The notes below the pieces were generated by a model, which did no database searches, was not told the origin of the DNA, and saw only the letters and a list, made by a program, of their open reading frames with translations. From assembly GCA_022180725.1 (NCBI GenBank), contig BQMO01000004.1, positions 1 through 64,000 of the forward strand: a stretch of 64,000 nt of DNA. The letters run 5' to 3'. Source of the stretch: Phycisphaerae bacterium. Its GTDB lineage: Bacteria; Planctomycetota; Phycisphaerae; Phycisphaerales; UBA1924. The position numbers were made by a program, and so were the translations under genes. Shown here piece after piece: positions 1-8,145 of the stretch. The first letter of the stretch is position 1. Each line of letters starts with the position of its first letter.

Positions 1-596
1 AGAATTTCCACGGCATCCTGCCCGGCCACGCGAAGAATCGCGCACCGCGGAAAGCCCGACCCCTCGACCAGCGCCCGCAGCGCAACCGCCGCGATGGCGT
101 AGGGCGCGCGGGCCGTGGGCATGTCCCCCGCGCACCGCATGAGGATGTTCAGCCGGCGCTGGGCGGCGGATGCCAGCGATTGGTCGCCCAGGCGCTGCAC
201 GAGCGTGCCGGTGTAACGGCGGTCGTCGGTGGTCGCCGCCACGCGGCGCGTGCCCATCGGGTCCCCGATGACGACGCGGAACGTCCACGGCCCGAGGCGC
301 ACCTGGTCGCCCGGACGCAACGGCCAGGGTGCGTCGCCCGTCAACCGCTCCCCGTTCACGAACGTGCCGTGACGGCTGCCGCGGTCTCGCAGGCGCCACG
401 GGAAGGGTTCGCCGGGCGCGCACGTGAGTTCCGCGTGCACGCGCGACACGGCCCCGTCCGGGTCGGCCAGCACAATGCGGCACACGGTCGAACGCCCGAT
501 CGTCAACGGCTCACCGGCGTCCTCGGCCCGCACCGTCACCGGGCGGATCGTCGGCCCGGACAGGACTTCCAGCGTGAGGGGCGAAGGGGTCGCCAT
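1..596 (-). CDS. FHA-domain signalling protein (3' part outside window)
   Basis: The first 198 codons of a gene that runs off the left edge. Residues about 25-110 form a forkhead-associated domain, a phosphothreonine-binding module: the GRS motif is at 34-36, SRVHAEL at 51-57 and GSRHGTFVNG at 73-82. The region from about 130 on (QRRLNILMRC, then a stretch ending ILRVAGQDAV) looks like the start of a GAF-type sensor, so the whole protein could be an FHA-GAF-output regulator such as a SpoIIE phosphatase or nucleotide cyclase; the output domain is not visible. There is no Shine-Dalgarno sequence. A TACGAT box ends 7 nt before the ATG, suggesting a leaderless mRNA. The FHA call is firm; the rest is inference. 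Confidence 0.8.
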   Translation of the reverse strand, partial: MATPSPLTLEVLSGPTIRPVTVRAEDAGEPLTIGRSTVCRIVLADPDGAVSRVHAELTCAPGEPFPWRLRDRGSRHGTFVNGERLTGDAPWPLRPGDQVRLGPWTFRVVIGDPMGTRRVAATTDDRRYTGTLVQRLGDQSLASAAQRRLNILMRCAGDMPTARAPYAIAAVALRALVEGSGFPRCAILRVAGQDAVEI

Positions 597-603
597 GCGT
601 CCC

Positions 604-609
604 ATCGTA
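604..609 (-). promoter_or_regulatory. -10-like box for FHA gene (leaderless geometry)
   Basis: TACGAT on the minus strand, 7 nt before the ATG at 596. No Shine-Dalgarno sequence lies between. Confidence 0.5.
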
Positions 610-634
610 CCAGACGCCCTTCGAGACGGATCGT

Positions 635-668
635 CAAAAAAGAGATCGGCGGGCGGTGACACCCGCCG
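635..668 (-). terminator. Rho-independent terminator of the repeat-protein gene
   Basis: On the minus strand a GGCGGG / CCCGCC stem (arms at 662-667 and 648-653) is followed by a six-T run at 636-641. It lies after the stop at 707 and before the FHA gene, separating the two same-strand genes. Confidence 0.65.
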
Positions 669-706
669 TCTCCCTTCCTACGGCGCGGATGCTGCGATCT
701 CTCTCG

Positions 707-3583
707 TTACGGGCAGAATCCGCCCCCCACGACTTGTTCGACGCCTTCCACGTCCACGCCGTTGACTGTTCCGTCGTGATTGAAGTCCGCATCGGGCTGG
801 CAGTAATCCGTCAGGTCGCCGCCCACGGCGAGTTCCTGGATTTCCACGTCGAGACCGTTGACGGCGCCGTCGCAGTTCACATCGCCGTCGCACGGGAGGC
901 ACGGCGTGCACGCGACGACGCGCACGATCACGCTGGTGGAGGTGTAGTCGATCGTCACTTCCAGCCCGTCGAGCGGGTCGAGCACGATGATCTGGCTGAA
1001 CGTCCCGCTGCGCACGTTACTGGTCAGCACGGTGTACGTGCTGCCGGCGACAGGCTGCAGGCCGTTGAAGAACCGCACGGCGATACGACCCGCGAGCGTC
1101 GCGTTGCCGGTGATGGCCAGGCGGTCGTGCTCCGAACCCGGCGTCGGCCCGCCGATCTCCACGTCGAGGATGCCGTCCCCGTTCTGCGTGTAGGTCCCCG
1201 CAATGGTGAGCACGCCCGGGGCGTTGAACCCGCCGGGACGGACCCAGGCGCCGCTGGTAACCGGGCCCGCGATCGTGCCCGAACCTTCGAGCACGCCCGC
1301 GGCGAAGGTCTGCCCGCCGCCGACGTTGAGCGTGCTGTTCACGCGCGTCGTGCCGAGCGCGCCTTGCGTGAACGGCCCCCAGAGTTGGAGCGTGCCGCTG
1401 ATGACGTCGATCAGCCCGTGGTTCGTCGTGGGCCAGCGGAAATCCACGCTCGATCCGTCGGTCTTCGCGAGCGTGCCGTTGTTGGTGAAGGCGTTGGTGC
1501 CGCCGGCCTCGTAGCACTGCTTGGTGCTCGAGATCGTGATCTGCCCGTCGTTGGTCAGCGAAGCGCCGGCCAGGTTCCACTGCCAATCGCTGTGCGCGAT
1601 CATCGACCCGGTGTTGCGGACCGCGCCGACGAACTGCTTGTGCCCGCCGGGAATCCAGAACGTACCCGCGTTGGTGAGGAGATGGCCGGGGTTCACGGTG
1701 ATCGTGCCGCTGGCCCAGTTCACGCCGTTCCCGGTGATGTTCAGGAGCGTGTTGCCGGTAAAGGCGACGCCGCTCTCGATCTGGAACAGTCCGGCGTTGG
1801 CGCCGGCGAACGTGCCCTGGATGGTGTCTCCCGACAACCGCACACTTCCCGCCGCGCCGATGGCCCAGTTCGAACCGCCCAGCGACGAGACGCTCGTGTT
1901 CACGAGGTAGAGTGTGCCGTTGGCCACGTCGATCAGGGCGTTGTTGACCAGCGGCCAGCGCCAGTCGGCCGTGCCGCCGTCGGTCTTGCGGAGCGTCGCG
2001 TTGTTCGTGAACAGGTTCCCCCCGCTCGCCTCATAGAACTGCTTGGTGCCCGAGATCACCCACAGGTTGTCGTTGGTGACCGTGCTCCCGCCGAGGTTGA
2101 ACTGCCAATCGCTGTGCGTGGTGACGGTGCCGGTGTTGCGGAAGGCGCCGTTGAGCTGCTTGTGCCCGCCGGGCACCCAGAAACTACCCGTGTTCGTGAG
2201 CAACGACCCGCCGGCCACGGCGATCGTGCCGCTGGCCCAGTTGACGCCGTTGCCGGTGATCGCGAACGTCGTGTTCGCGGGGATCGCCGTGCCGCTCTCG
2301 AGTTGGAACAGCCCGGCGTTCGCGCCGGCGAACATCCCCGAAAGAGAGCATCCGCTGGAGCGCACCTCGCCGTTCGCGCCGACGGGCCATGTCGACGCGG
2401 GCCCCGACTGCACCGAGGTATTGACTACGAACAAAGTACCGTTGGTCGTGCTCACCTGTCCGGGGTTCACCAGCGGCCAGCGCCAGTCGGCGGTGCCGCC
2501 TTCGATCTTGCTGATCGTGCCGTTGTTCGTGAAGAGGTTCACCCCACCCGTTTCATAGAACTGCTTGGTGCCCGAGATGATCCAGGCGTTGTCGTTGGTG
2601 ACCGTCGCGCCGCCCAGGTTGAACTGCCAATCGCCATGGGCCGTCACCGTCCCCGTGTTGCGGAACGAGCCGTTCAACTGCTTGTGCCCGCCCGGCACGA
2701 AGAACGATTGGGTGTTCGTCAGCAGCGTGCCGCCCGCGATGTCGATCGTCCCGGAGGCCCAGTTCACCCCGTTGCCGCTCATCGCGAGCGTGGTGTTCGA
2801 CGGGATCGACGTGCCGCTCTCGAGTTGGAACACCCCGGCGTTCGAACCGGCGTATAGCCCGGAGATCACGCACGCGGCCAGCCGCACCACCCCGGCCCCG
2901 CCGACCGGCCACGACGAGGCGGGACCGGACGTGATCGTCGTCAGTTGAATCAGCGAGGTCCCGTTCACCGTGTCCATCACCCCGGTGTTCGACAAGGGCC
3001 AGCGGAAATCGAGCGTCCCGCCGTCGATCTTGCGGAAAGTTCCGTGGTTCGAGAATCCTCCCGTGCCGGCGGGGATGTACATCTGCTTCGTCCCGCTCAC
3101 CTCGAACAGGGCGTTGTTGATGATCGCGCCGTTGGCCGCGTTGAACTGCCAGTCGCCCCATGCGAGCACGTAGTTGTTGTTGATCAGCGTCCCCGTCAGG
3201 GCCTTGTGCGAGCCGGGGATGTGCACCGTGCCCGTGTTGGTGAACGGCACGGCAATGTCCAGGTTCCCCGCGGACCACGTCAGCACTCCGCCGGCGGCGT
3301 TCTGGAGTTCGCCCAGCGTCGCGTTCCCGTTCAGCGTGACCGCCGCGGCGCCGATCACCGCCACGTCCCCCGCTCCGGGGACCGGCAATCCCCAGTTGCA
3401 ACCCGTCTTGCTCCAGTTGTTGAACGTGTTCCAGCCTCCGCCGCCGCACGGGCTGGTCTGGCATTCCTGATACCAGTTCACGTTGCAGGTGCCGGAGAAG
3501 GTGAACACGTCGGCCTGCGCGAGGCCGGGCAACCCCGCGGCCAGGGTCAGGAACGTGGTACGACGCAGGTGGGAACGGAACAT
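707..3583 (-). CDS. Secreted repeat protein with C-terminal dockerin-like domain
   Basis: A 958-residue exported protein. The chosen start (MFRSHLRRTTFLTLAAG...) gives a signal peptide ending near AQA and has a strong GAAGGAGG 6 nt upstream; an in-frame ATG at 3664 lacks these. Residues about 80-740 are four tandem copies of a 174-residue unit, with conserved stretches such as GNGVNWASGTI, GGHKQLNG, DWQFN, SGTKQFYE and DWRWPLVN. The composition (Gly, Asn, Thr, Ser rich, many NTG/NNG) fits beta-helix-like surface proteins. The region from about 760 to 890 (GSGTIAGPV, APGVLTIAGTY) resembles autotransporter-associated beta-strand segments. The last 60 residues hold two Ca-binding-loop repeats of the dockerin type (NCDGAVNGLDVE and NHDGTVNGVDVE). 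Function unknown; probably cell surface or extracellular. Confidence 0.85.
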   Translation of the reverse strand: MFRSHLRRTTFLTLAAGLPGLAQADVFTFSGTCNVNWYQECQTSPCGGGGWNTFNNWSKTGCNWGLPVPGAGDVAVIGAAAVTLNGNATLGELQNAAGGVLTWSAGNLDIAVPFTNTGTVHIPGSHKALTGTLINNNYVLAWGDWQFNAANGAIINNALFEVSGTKQMYIPAGTGGFSNHGTFRKIDGGTLDFRWPLSNTGVMDTVNGTSLIQLTTITSGPASSWPVGGAGVVRLAACVISGLYAGSNAGVFQLESGTSIPSNTTLAMSGNGVNWASGTIDIAGGTLLTNTQSFFVPGGHKQLNGSFRNTGTVTAHGDWQFNLGGATVTNDNAWIISGTKQFYETGGVNLFTNNGTISKIEGGTADWRWPLVNPGQVSTTNGTLFVVNTSVQSGPASTWPVGANGEVRSSGCSLSGMFAGANAGLFQLESGTAIPANTTFAITGNGVNWASGTIAVAGGSLLTNTGSFWVPGGHKQLNGAFRNTGTVTTHSDWQFNLGGSTVTNDNLWVISGTKQFYEASGGNLFTNNATLRKTDGGTADWRWPLVNNALIDVANGTLYLVNTSVSSLGGSNWAIGAAGSVRLSGDTIQGTFAGANAGLFQIESGVAFTGNTLLNITGNGVNWASGTITVNPGHLLTNAGTFWIPGGHKQFVGAVRNTGSMIAHSDWQWNLAGASLTNDGQITISSTKQCYEAGGTNAFTNNGTLAKTDGSSVDFRWPTTNHGLIDVISGTLQLWGPFTQGALGTTRVNSTLNVGGGQTFAAGVLEGSGTIAGPVTSGAWVRPGGFNAPGVLTIAGTYTQNGDGILDVEIGGPTPGSEHDRLAITGNATLAGRIAVRFFNGLQPVAGSTYTVLTSNVRSGTFSQIIVLDPLDGLEVTIDYTSTSVIVRVVACTPCLPCDGDVNCDGAVNGLDVEIQELAVGGDLTDYCQPDADFNHDGTVNGVDVEGVEQVVGGGFCP
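1370..3347 (-). repeat. Four tandem in-gene repeats, period exactly 522 bp (174 codons)
   Basis: The same anchor, encoding DWQFN or DWQWN, begins at 3141, 2619, 2097 and 1575: three successive intervals of exactly 522 bp. A second anchor (gccgctct, encoding ESG) at 2813, 2291 and 1769 gives the same period. The outermost N-terminal copy is the most diverged. Array limits are approximate. Confidence 0.85.
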
Positions 3584-3686
3584 GTGCGGCCTCCTTCGCC
3601 CGGACGCCGCCTCCCCGGGGCGTCGGTCAATGGGACGTAGCCACCCGATCGCGTCATCTGACACAATCGCGCGAGAATTCTCGGAT

Positions 3687-5537
3687 TCACCGCCCGCCGG
3701 CCAGTTTCCGCACCGTCATGTCGAAGGTCCGCACCATGTTGCTGACAATGGCGTAGCACAGGGCCGCGTGCACCCCCGCCGACACCGCCGCCCCGACCAG
3801 CAGCGCCACCCGCGCCGAATACGGCCCGCCCCCGGAGATGGACGCCGAAAGGGCTTCTTCGGGGTAGGCACAGGCGAAAACCATCGAGGCGGGGCTGAGC
3901 GCCCCGAGCACCGGGCCGACAAACGCGAGCGTGCCCGTGGCGTTCCACCCGCACAGGCCCGCCACCCCGGCGACCGCGCCGACGATGGCGATGGCGCCGA
4001 CGACCGACCCGAGCGTGCCCTGGCTCTTGAGGCTCCAGTGCAGCCCGACCATGACGCAGAAGGCCATGAAGGGAATCACCGCGACCGGGGCCGCGATGGC
4101 CGCTTCGGGGAGCACCAACGGCAACAGGCCCCCGCCCCCCACCGGGACGGAAACACCCTGCGGGTTCCCGAACCCGCCCAGGAGTACGTACAGGCTCGCG
4201 GCGGCGAGGGTGCCCAACGGCACGGCCAGGAGGGGCAGGAGATACGTGACCAGCCCGCGGAGTTTGCCCATGAGGTAGGCCCGCGCGGTGATCGGGGTGG
4301 TCAGGAGCAGGTCGAGGGTGCCGTCCTCGCGTTCCTTGCTGATCGCCGTGGCCGCCGTGTTGATCCCCACCAGCGCGATGATCGCCAACTCGCCCCAGAC
4401 CGTCGCCACCAGCGCGAAGCGGAACAACTTCGGCGTGAACGTCTGCGTGTGATAGAGATAGATCAGCAGCAGCCCGAACAACCCGCCCAGGCCCAGGAAG
4501 ACCCAGCGCACGGCGATCTTCCCCGGGCTGCTGTTGCGGCTGGCCGCCTCGCGCCACGCGATGGGGTTCACCCACACGTGCTTGGGCGCGCGGTGTTCCC
4601 CGGCCTTGCGCGGCTTGAAGCCGAAGAGCCGTTGCAGGAGCGGCACGCCCGACTCGTTCTCGCCGAGGGTTTGCAGGCCGCCGGCCCGAACGGTGAACGT
4701 TGACGCCGCCATGAATACCACGCTCAGCAGCGACGCCCCCGCGCACCAGAACGTCACGGGGGATTCGAGCATCCAGGCCGAGAGGCCCGTGTACGTGCCC
4801 TCGGCCGCCCGCGGATACGTCGTGGGGTTCAGCAGGGCGTGCAGGGCCAGGAAGGGGTTCAGCCCGGTCATGTAGGTGACGCCCGCGCCGCCCAGTTCGC
4901 CCTGCCCGTTGCTCACCAGGGCGCGGTCGATGGCGACCGTCACGCCCAGGTACCCGATGATGAAGACGTAGAAGACAAAGAACGCGCGCTTGCCCACCAG
5001 GCGCGACACCGACAGGGCGATGGCCAGCGCGCCCACCAGCAGCGCCGCGCTCCCCGCGACCACGTAACTCGCGAACACCGCCGTGCCCGGCACGCCCCCG
5101 AAGTACTGTGTCAGCGCGAAGAGCGGCATGCTGGCGATGAGCAGCCCGAGCACGAAGAACAGCCGCCCGAAGAGGTTGCCCAGCACGATCTCGCCCGCGG
5201 TCATCGGCGTGGTGAGCAGCACCTCCCACGTGCGCGGGCTGGCTTCCTGCGCGATGGCCCCGCCCATGAACACCGGCGCCAGCACGCAGATCAGCAGCAC
5301 CTGCAGGTACGCGATGCTCGTGAAGGCGCTCGCGCCGGACTGGGCGAGTTTGCGATAGTCCAGGTCATTCCCGCTCGCGCCCAGCAGGAGCATCCACAGC
5401 AGCACGACGATGAGCACCGCGAGGTACGTCGCACGGATGTAGTTGTGCCGCGCCCGCCGCGAGGCGTTCTGCACCAGGCGCACCGCGATGGGGTTCTGCG
5501 GCCCCAGCCTCAACAGCCAACGAAGAAAAACAGGCAT
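3687..5537 (-). CDS. ABC-2 type transporter permease, duplicated (double) permease
   Basis: A 616-residue polytopic membrane protein. Two halves each carry the ABC-2 permease signature next to a cytoplasmic loop: TWEVLLTTPMTAGEIVLGN near residue 105 and DGTLDLLLTTPITARAYLMG near residue 405. The two half-permeases therefore appear fused in one chain. About twelve hydrophobic segments can be counted. It should be the membrane part of an ABC exporter or of a gliding-type ABC system, but no ATPase gene lies next to it; the partner must be elsewhere or to the right of a break. The start is the ATG at 5537, with a TACCAT box 6 nt upstream and no Shine-Dalgarno sequence. Confidence 0.85.
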   Translation of the reverse strand: MPVFLRWLLRLGPQNPIAVRLVQNASRRARHNYIRATYLAVLIVVLLWMLLLGASGNDLDYRKLAQSGASAFTSIAYLQVLLICVLAPVFMGGAIAQEASPRTWEVLLTTPMTAGEIVLGNLFGRLFFVLGLLIASMPLFALTQYFGGVPGTAVFASYVVAGSAALLVGALAIALSVSRLVGKRAFFVFYVFIIGYLGVTVAIDRALVSNGQGELGGAGVTYMTGLNPFLALHALLNPTTYPRAAEGTYTGLSAWMLESPVTFWCAGASLLSVVFMAASTFTVRAGGLQTLGENESGVPLLQRLFGFKPRKAGEHRAPKHVWVNPIAWREAASRNSSPGKIAVRWVFLGLGGLFGLLLIYLYHTQTFTPKLFRFALVATVWGELAIIALVGINTAATAISKEREDGTLDLLLTTPITARAYLMGKLRGLVTYLLPLLAVPLGTLAAASLYVLLGGFGNPQGVSVPVGGGGLLPLVLPEAAIAAPVAVIPFMAFCVMVGLHWSLKSQGTLGSVVGAIAIVGAVAGVAGLCGWNATGTLAFVGPVLGALSPASMVFACAYPEEALSASISGGGPYSARVALLVGAAVSAGVHAALCYAIVSNMVRTFDMTVRKLAGGR

Positions 5538-5543
5538 GCGATG

Positions 5544-5549
5544 ATGGTA
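5544..5549 (-). promoter_or_regulatory. -10-like box for ABC-2 permease (leaderless geometry)
   Basis: TACCAT on the minus strand, separated by CATCGC (6 nt) from the ATG at 5537. Confidence 0.5.
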
Positions 5550-5742
5550 CCGATGTGCGATCGCCGAGGCTGCACCTCGTTTGGATTGTGTGTGGATGTG
5601 ACCTTAAGGCAAAGCTGTGATGGAGAATGACGTGGTCTCAGATGAAGGCAGGTGGTTGACTGTTTGGAGTTACCCGGTCCGCTAGCGTTGCGGAAAGGCA
5701 CGGCGAGGTTCCAGAAATCTCAGAAATCGCAGAAAAAATGTA

Positions 5743-5771
5743 TTGTGAGAACTTTGAGCTCTCGGTAGAAT
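5743..5771 (+). promoter_or_regulatory. Candidate sigma-70 promoter of the PEP-CTERM gene at 5960
   Basis: TTGTGA (5743-5748), a 17-nt spacer, then TAGAAT (5766-5771). This matches the -35 at four of six and the -10 at five of six positions. It would give a leader of roughly 180 nt. Confidence 0.4.
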
Positions 5772-5926
5772 CGCCGTTGCAATCAGCGTGAGGATCGAGA
5801 GAGAAAAGTACTCATAGTAAAAAGTGCTTTCGCGCGAGTGTCCTTTGGCTCCGGAGGGTCGCACGCGAAAGTTGGCAATGTGCCTGAGGTGAGGTCGTAG
5901 ATTATCGTGGCAGGGGCATGGCGCGT

Positions 5927-5940
5927 GGGGCGAAAGCCCC
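5927..5940 (+). other. Leader hairpin with GAAA tetraloop before the Shine-Dalgarno sequence
   Basis: GGGGC-GAAA-GCCCC is a perfect 5-bp stem closed by a GNRA tetraloop. It is followed directly by AAGAAGGAGAG and the ATG at 5960. It may stabilise the mRNA 5' of the ribosome site; no known riboswitch is recognised. Confidence 0.4.
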
Positions 5941-5959
5941 AAGAAGGAGAGAGGTTCCC

Positions 5960-6988
5960 ATGAATCCGGCAATGCGAACGATGCTGGCGGCGGGCATGGC
6001 TCTGGCGAGCGGTGCGAACGCACAAACCTACTTTGAAACGGAAGGCAATGACTCGAAGGCGGCCGCGAATGTGATCGCGGGTATGGGGATCGCATTCAAT
6101 GCGATCCAGGGTAACTCCTTGTCCGGTTCCGCTGCAGGTTTGGACTACTTCGACATCCGGATGGCGCCGATGCCGCTGGCGATCTACCAGCACCGGCTGA
6201 CCATCACGACTTCCGGCACCGCCGGGCACACGGGAACCATCCGCGGCTTGGGGCAGGTTGCCGCTCCGGCCGATACCATGCCGGGCGTTCCGTGGGATGG
6301 TGTTGTCGGGTCTGCGAACACGACCGACACGACTGTTCAGACAACGTCCACGGCCACGAATCCTCCGCGATACAACCAGTGGTACGGGTTCGGGCAGGGT
6401 GAGCGGTTCTACTACCGCGTCGCGGGTACCGCCTCGACAACGGCCGACTACGTCGCGACGCTGACCACCAGCGTCGTGACGCCAACGTTTATCGGCTCGT
6501 ATCAGCCGGGGCAGATTTCGATTACCACATTCGGCCAGGGGCACTCGACCGATACCGACCTCTGGGTTTATGACGCGGGTTTGAACGCCATCGCTGGCTA
6601 CGGCAATGACGACGAGAGCCCACTTGGCGGCACCCCGGGCACGGGCGCCACGCTGCAGTCGTGGCTCTCACGCTCCTACGCCCCGGGCATTTACTACCTT
6701 GCGCTCTCCAACTTCCAGCTCGCGAACAACATGGCCAGCCCCTCGGATGATGACTTCCGCACCGGCTCGCTCATGGATTTCTCCGGGCTGATCGTCAACA
6801 GCAGCACGTCCGTCAACCTCAACATGACCTTCACGATCGCGGATTCCGCCGGGAACTCCCTCCAGGTACCCAACACGAAGGTCAGCCAGTTTGATGTGAA
6901 CTGGTTTATGTTTGAGGTCGTGCCGTCGCCCGGTGCGGCCACGCTCTTGGGACTGGGTGGTATCCTCGCCCTGCGTCGGCGACGGTAA
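5960..6988 (+). CDS. PEP-CTERM-like exported protein
   Basis: A 342-residue protein with a signal peptide (MNPAMRTMLAAGMALASGANAQ) and a C-terminal sorting tail: VVPSPGAATLLGLGGILAL followed by RRRR. This matches the PEP-CTERM layout (Pro-rich motif, one membrane segment, basic end) and implies processing by an exosortase-type enzyme not in this window. The mature part starts with an E-x-E-x-NDS pattern (TEGNDSKAAANVI) and contains GQGHSTDTDLWVYDA, typical of bacterial pre-peptidase C-terminal-like extracellular beta domains. The ATG at 5960 is preferred over one at 5918 because it opens the signal peptide and follows AAGGAGAG. Function unknown; probably envelope or extracellular. Confidence 0.8.
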   Translation: MNPAMRTMLAAGMALASGANAQTYFETEGNDSKAAANVIAGMGIAFNAIQGNSLSGSAAGLDYFDIRMAPMPLAIYQHRLTITTSGTAGHTGTIRGLGQVAAPADTMPGVPWDGVVGSANTTDTTVQTTSTATNPPRYNQWYGFGQGERFYYRVAGTASTTADYVATLTTSVVTPTFIGSYQPGQISITTFGQGHSTDTDLWVYDAGLNAIAGYGNDDESPLGGTPGTGATLQSWLSRSYAPGIYYLALSNFQLANNMASPSDDDFRTGSLMDFSGLIVNSSTSVNLNMTFTIADSAGNSLQVPNTKVSQFDVNWFMFEVVPSPGAATLLGLGGILALRRRR

Positions 6989-7021
6989 TCACCATGCCCA
7001 TGCATCCAATGCTACCCTCAC

Positions 7022-7050
7022 GCCCCGGCACTACGCCGGGGCTTTTCTTT
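7022..7050 (+). terminator. Rho-independent terminator after PEP-CTERM gene 1
   Basis: GCCCCGGC-ACTAC-GCCGGGGC, an 8-bp perfect stem, followed by TTTTCTTT. Confidence 0.9.
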
Positions 7051-7353
7051 AGGTGATAACATCGGTTCATAGTCCGATAATCACGTGTACTCATTGCCAA
7101 AAAACTGAAAAAAGCGCACATATCGCGTGAACAAGGATTGCGGTCAAGCCAAGAGCGCGGTACTCTTGGCACGTTCTGAGATGCTTCCTTGGGGGATTGA
7201 GAGAGACCTTCCCACAAGCAGCAGCGATCGAGATTCCTTCCGCGCGCGACGGTTCGGCTTCGGGGTCGCGCACGTGGGGGAGACGGGCTTGTGCCCAATC
7301 GTGTGGTCAGGAATCAGGTGTGCCCGGAGCCGAGAGAGAACTGGAGAGAAGAC
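7051..7353. other. Leader region between the two PEP-CTERM genes
   Basis: No open frame with coding character. The first 90 bases are A-rich (runs of A near 7098-7115) and may hold the promoter of the next gene, but no convincing pair of hexamers is seen. A small GGGC-TTGT-GCCC hairpin lies near 7284-7295. Confidence 0.5.
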
Positions 7354-8007
7354 ATGAAGAAGATCGTTTCGATTCTGGCGGTGGCCGGGCTTGCGATGGG
7401 CGCCCAGGCCGGTATTTGGGACGAAACCACGAACGGCGGCGGCGATGCGGGCGACCTCGCGGGCACCGCGCAGATGACCAGCGGCACCGGCGGCCTCACG
7501 GGCATCACCGGGAACAACGCCGCAAGCGACGTGGACCTGTACATCATCAAGATCGTGGACCCCGGTGCGTTCCGCGCCACGGTGCTGAGCGGGCCTGACT
7601 CGCAGTTGTGGCTGTTCAACCTGAACGGCGGCGGCATCGTGCACAACGACGACTCCACGTCGCTGTTCTCCCAGTTCCGCGGCGTGGACGTGTTCACGAC
7701 CGGCAGCACGACGGGCATGACGGTCGCGTCGCAACTCGTCGCCGGCGAGTGCTACATCCTCGGGTATTCGCGCTATAACCGCGACGCGCTCAACGGCGCC
7801 AACACGGCGATGTTCGCGGGTTCGCCGTTCAACGGGATTCACGGGCTGATCGCCGGCTCGGGCCCTCTGGCGAGCTGGACGGGCACCACCTCGGCGGGCG
7901 GCGCGTACAGCATCGAACTCGTCGGGGCTGACTACTGCATCCCGACCCCGGGCACGGCGGCCCTGTTGGGCCTCGGCGGGCTGCTCGCGGCTCGTCGGCG
8001 TCGCTAA
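7354..8007 (+). CDS. PEP-CTERM-like exported protein
   Basis: A 217-residue protein with a signal peptide (MKKIVSILAVAGLAMGAQA) and a C-terminal tail TPGTAALLGLGGLLAA followed by RRRR, the same sorting-signal layout as the preceding gene. The mature part (DVDLYIIKIVDPGAFRATV, SQLWLFNLNGGGI) resembles the pre-peptidase C-terminal beta-sandwich family and has no catalytic motif. The ATG at 7354 follows GGAGAG; an upstream in-frame ATG at 7291 would bury the signal peptide. It sits between two good terminators, so it is a single-gene unit. Confidence 0.8.
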   Translation: MKKIVSILAVAGLAMGAQAGIWDETTNGGGDAGDLAGTAQMTSGTGGLTGITGNNAASDVDLYIIKIVDPGAFRATVLSGPDSQLWLFNLNGGGIVHNDDSTSLFSQFRGVDVFTTGSTTGMTVASQLVAGECYILGYSRYNRDALNGANTAMFAGSPFNGIHGLIAGSGPLASWTGTTSAGGAYSIELVGADYCIPTPGTAALLGLGGLLAARRRR

Positions 8008-8045
8008 GACGCGCGGGCTACCGCCCGTGATTCCATGACCCACAG

Positions 8046-8081
8046 CCGCCCGGGCCGAATAGCCCGGGCGGTTTCTTTTTT
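8046..8081 (+). terminator. Rho-independent terminator after PEP-CTERM gene 2
   Basis: CCGCCCGGGC-CGAATA-GCCCGGGCGG, a 10-bp perfect stem, followed by TTTCTTTTTT. Confidence 0.92.
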
Positions 8082-8145
8082 GCCACCCCGTGGGCCGACG
8101 TCCGATACTCACCATGGCAGGATGTCCCCGCGCGCAGGAGGCGCC

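Larger units (their letters stand above)
5538..5959. other. Divergent intergenic region without a supported gene
   Basis: This stretch separates the ABC-2 permease from the first PEP-CTERM gene. It is AT-richer than its surroundings around 5640-5830. It holds the promoter of the permease, a candidate sigma-70 promoter at 5743-5771 and a leader hairpin at 5927-5940. No open frame here has coding character. Confidence 0.6.

Noticed and set aside
656..2857. Very long open frame on the plus strand antisense to the repeat protein gene
   Set aside because: It is Arg/Val/Ala/Gly-rich with no motif, and arises because the minus-strand gene uses GC-rich third positions. The minus-strand frame has signal peptide, repeats and dockerin.
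7166..7190. Sigma-54 promoter (TTGGCACG then ATGC) before the second PEP-CTERM gene
   Set aside because: The GG and GC elements are 13 nt apart rather than the required 10.
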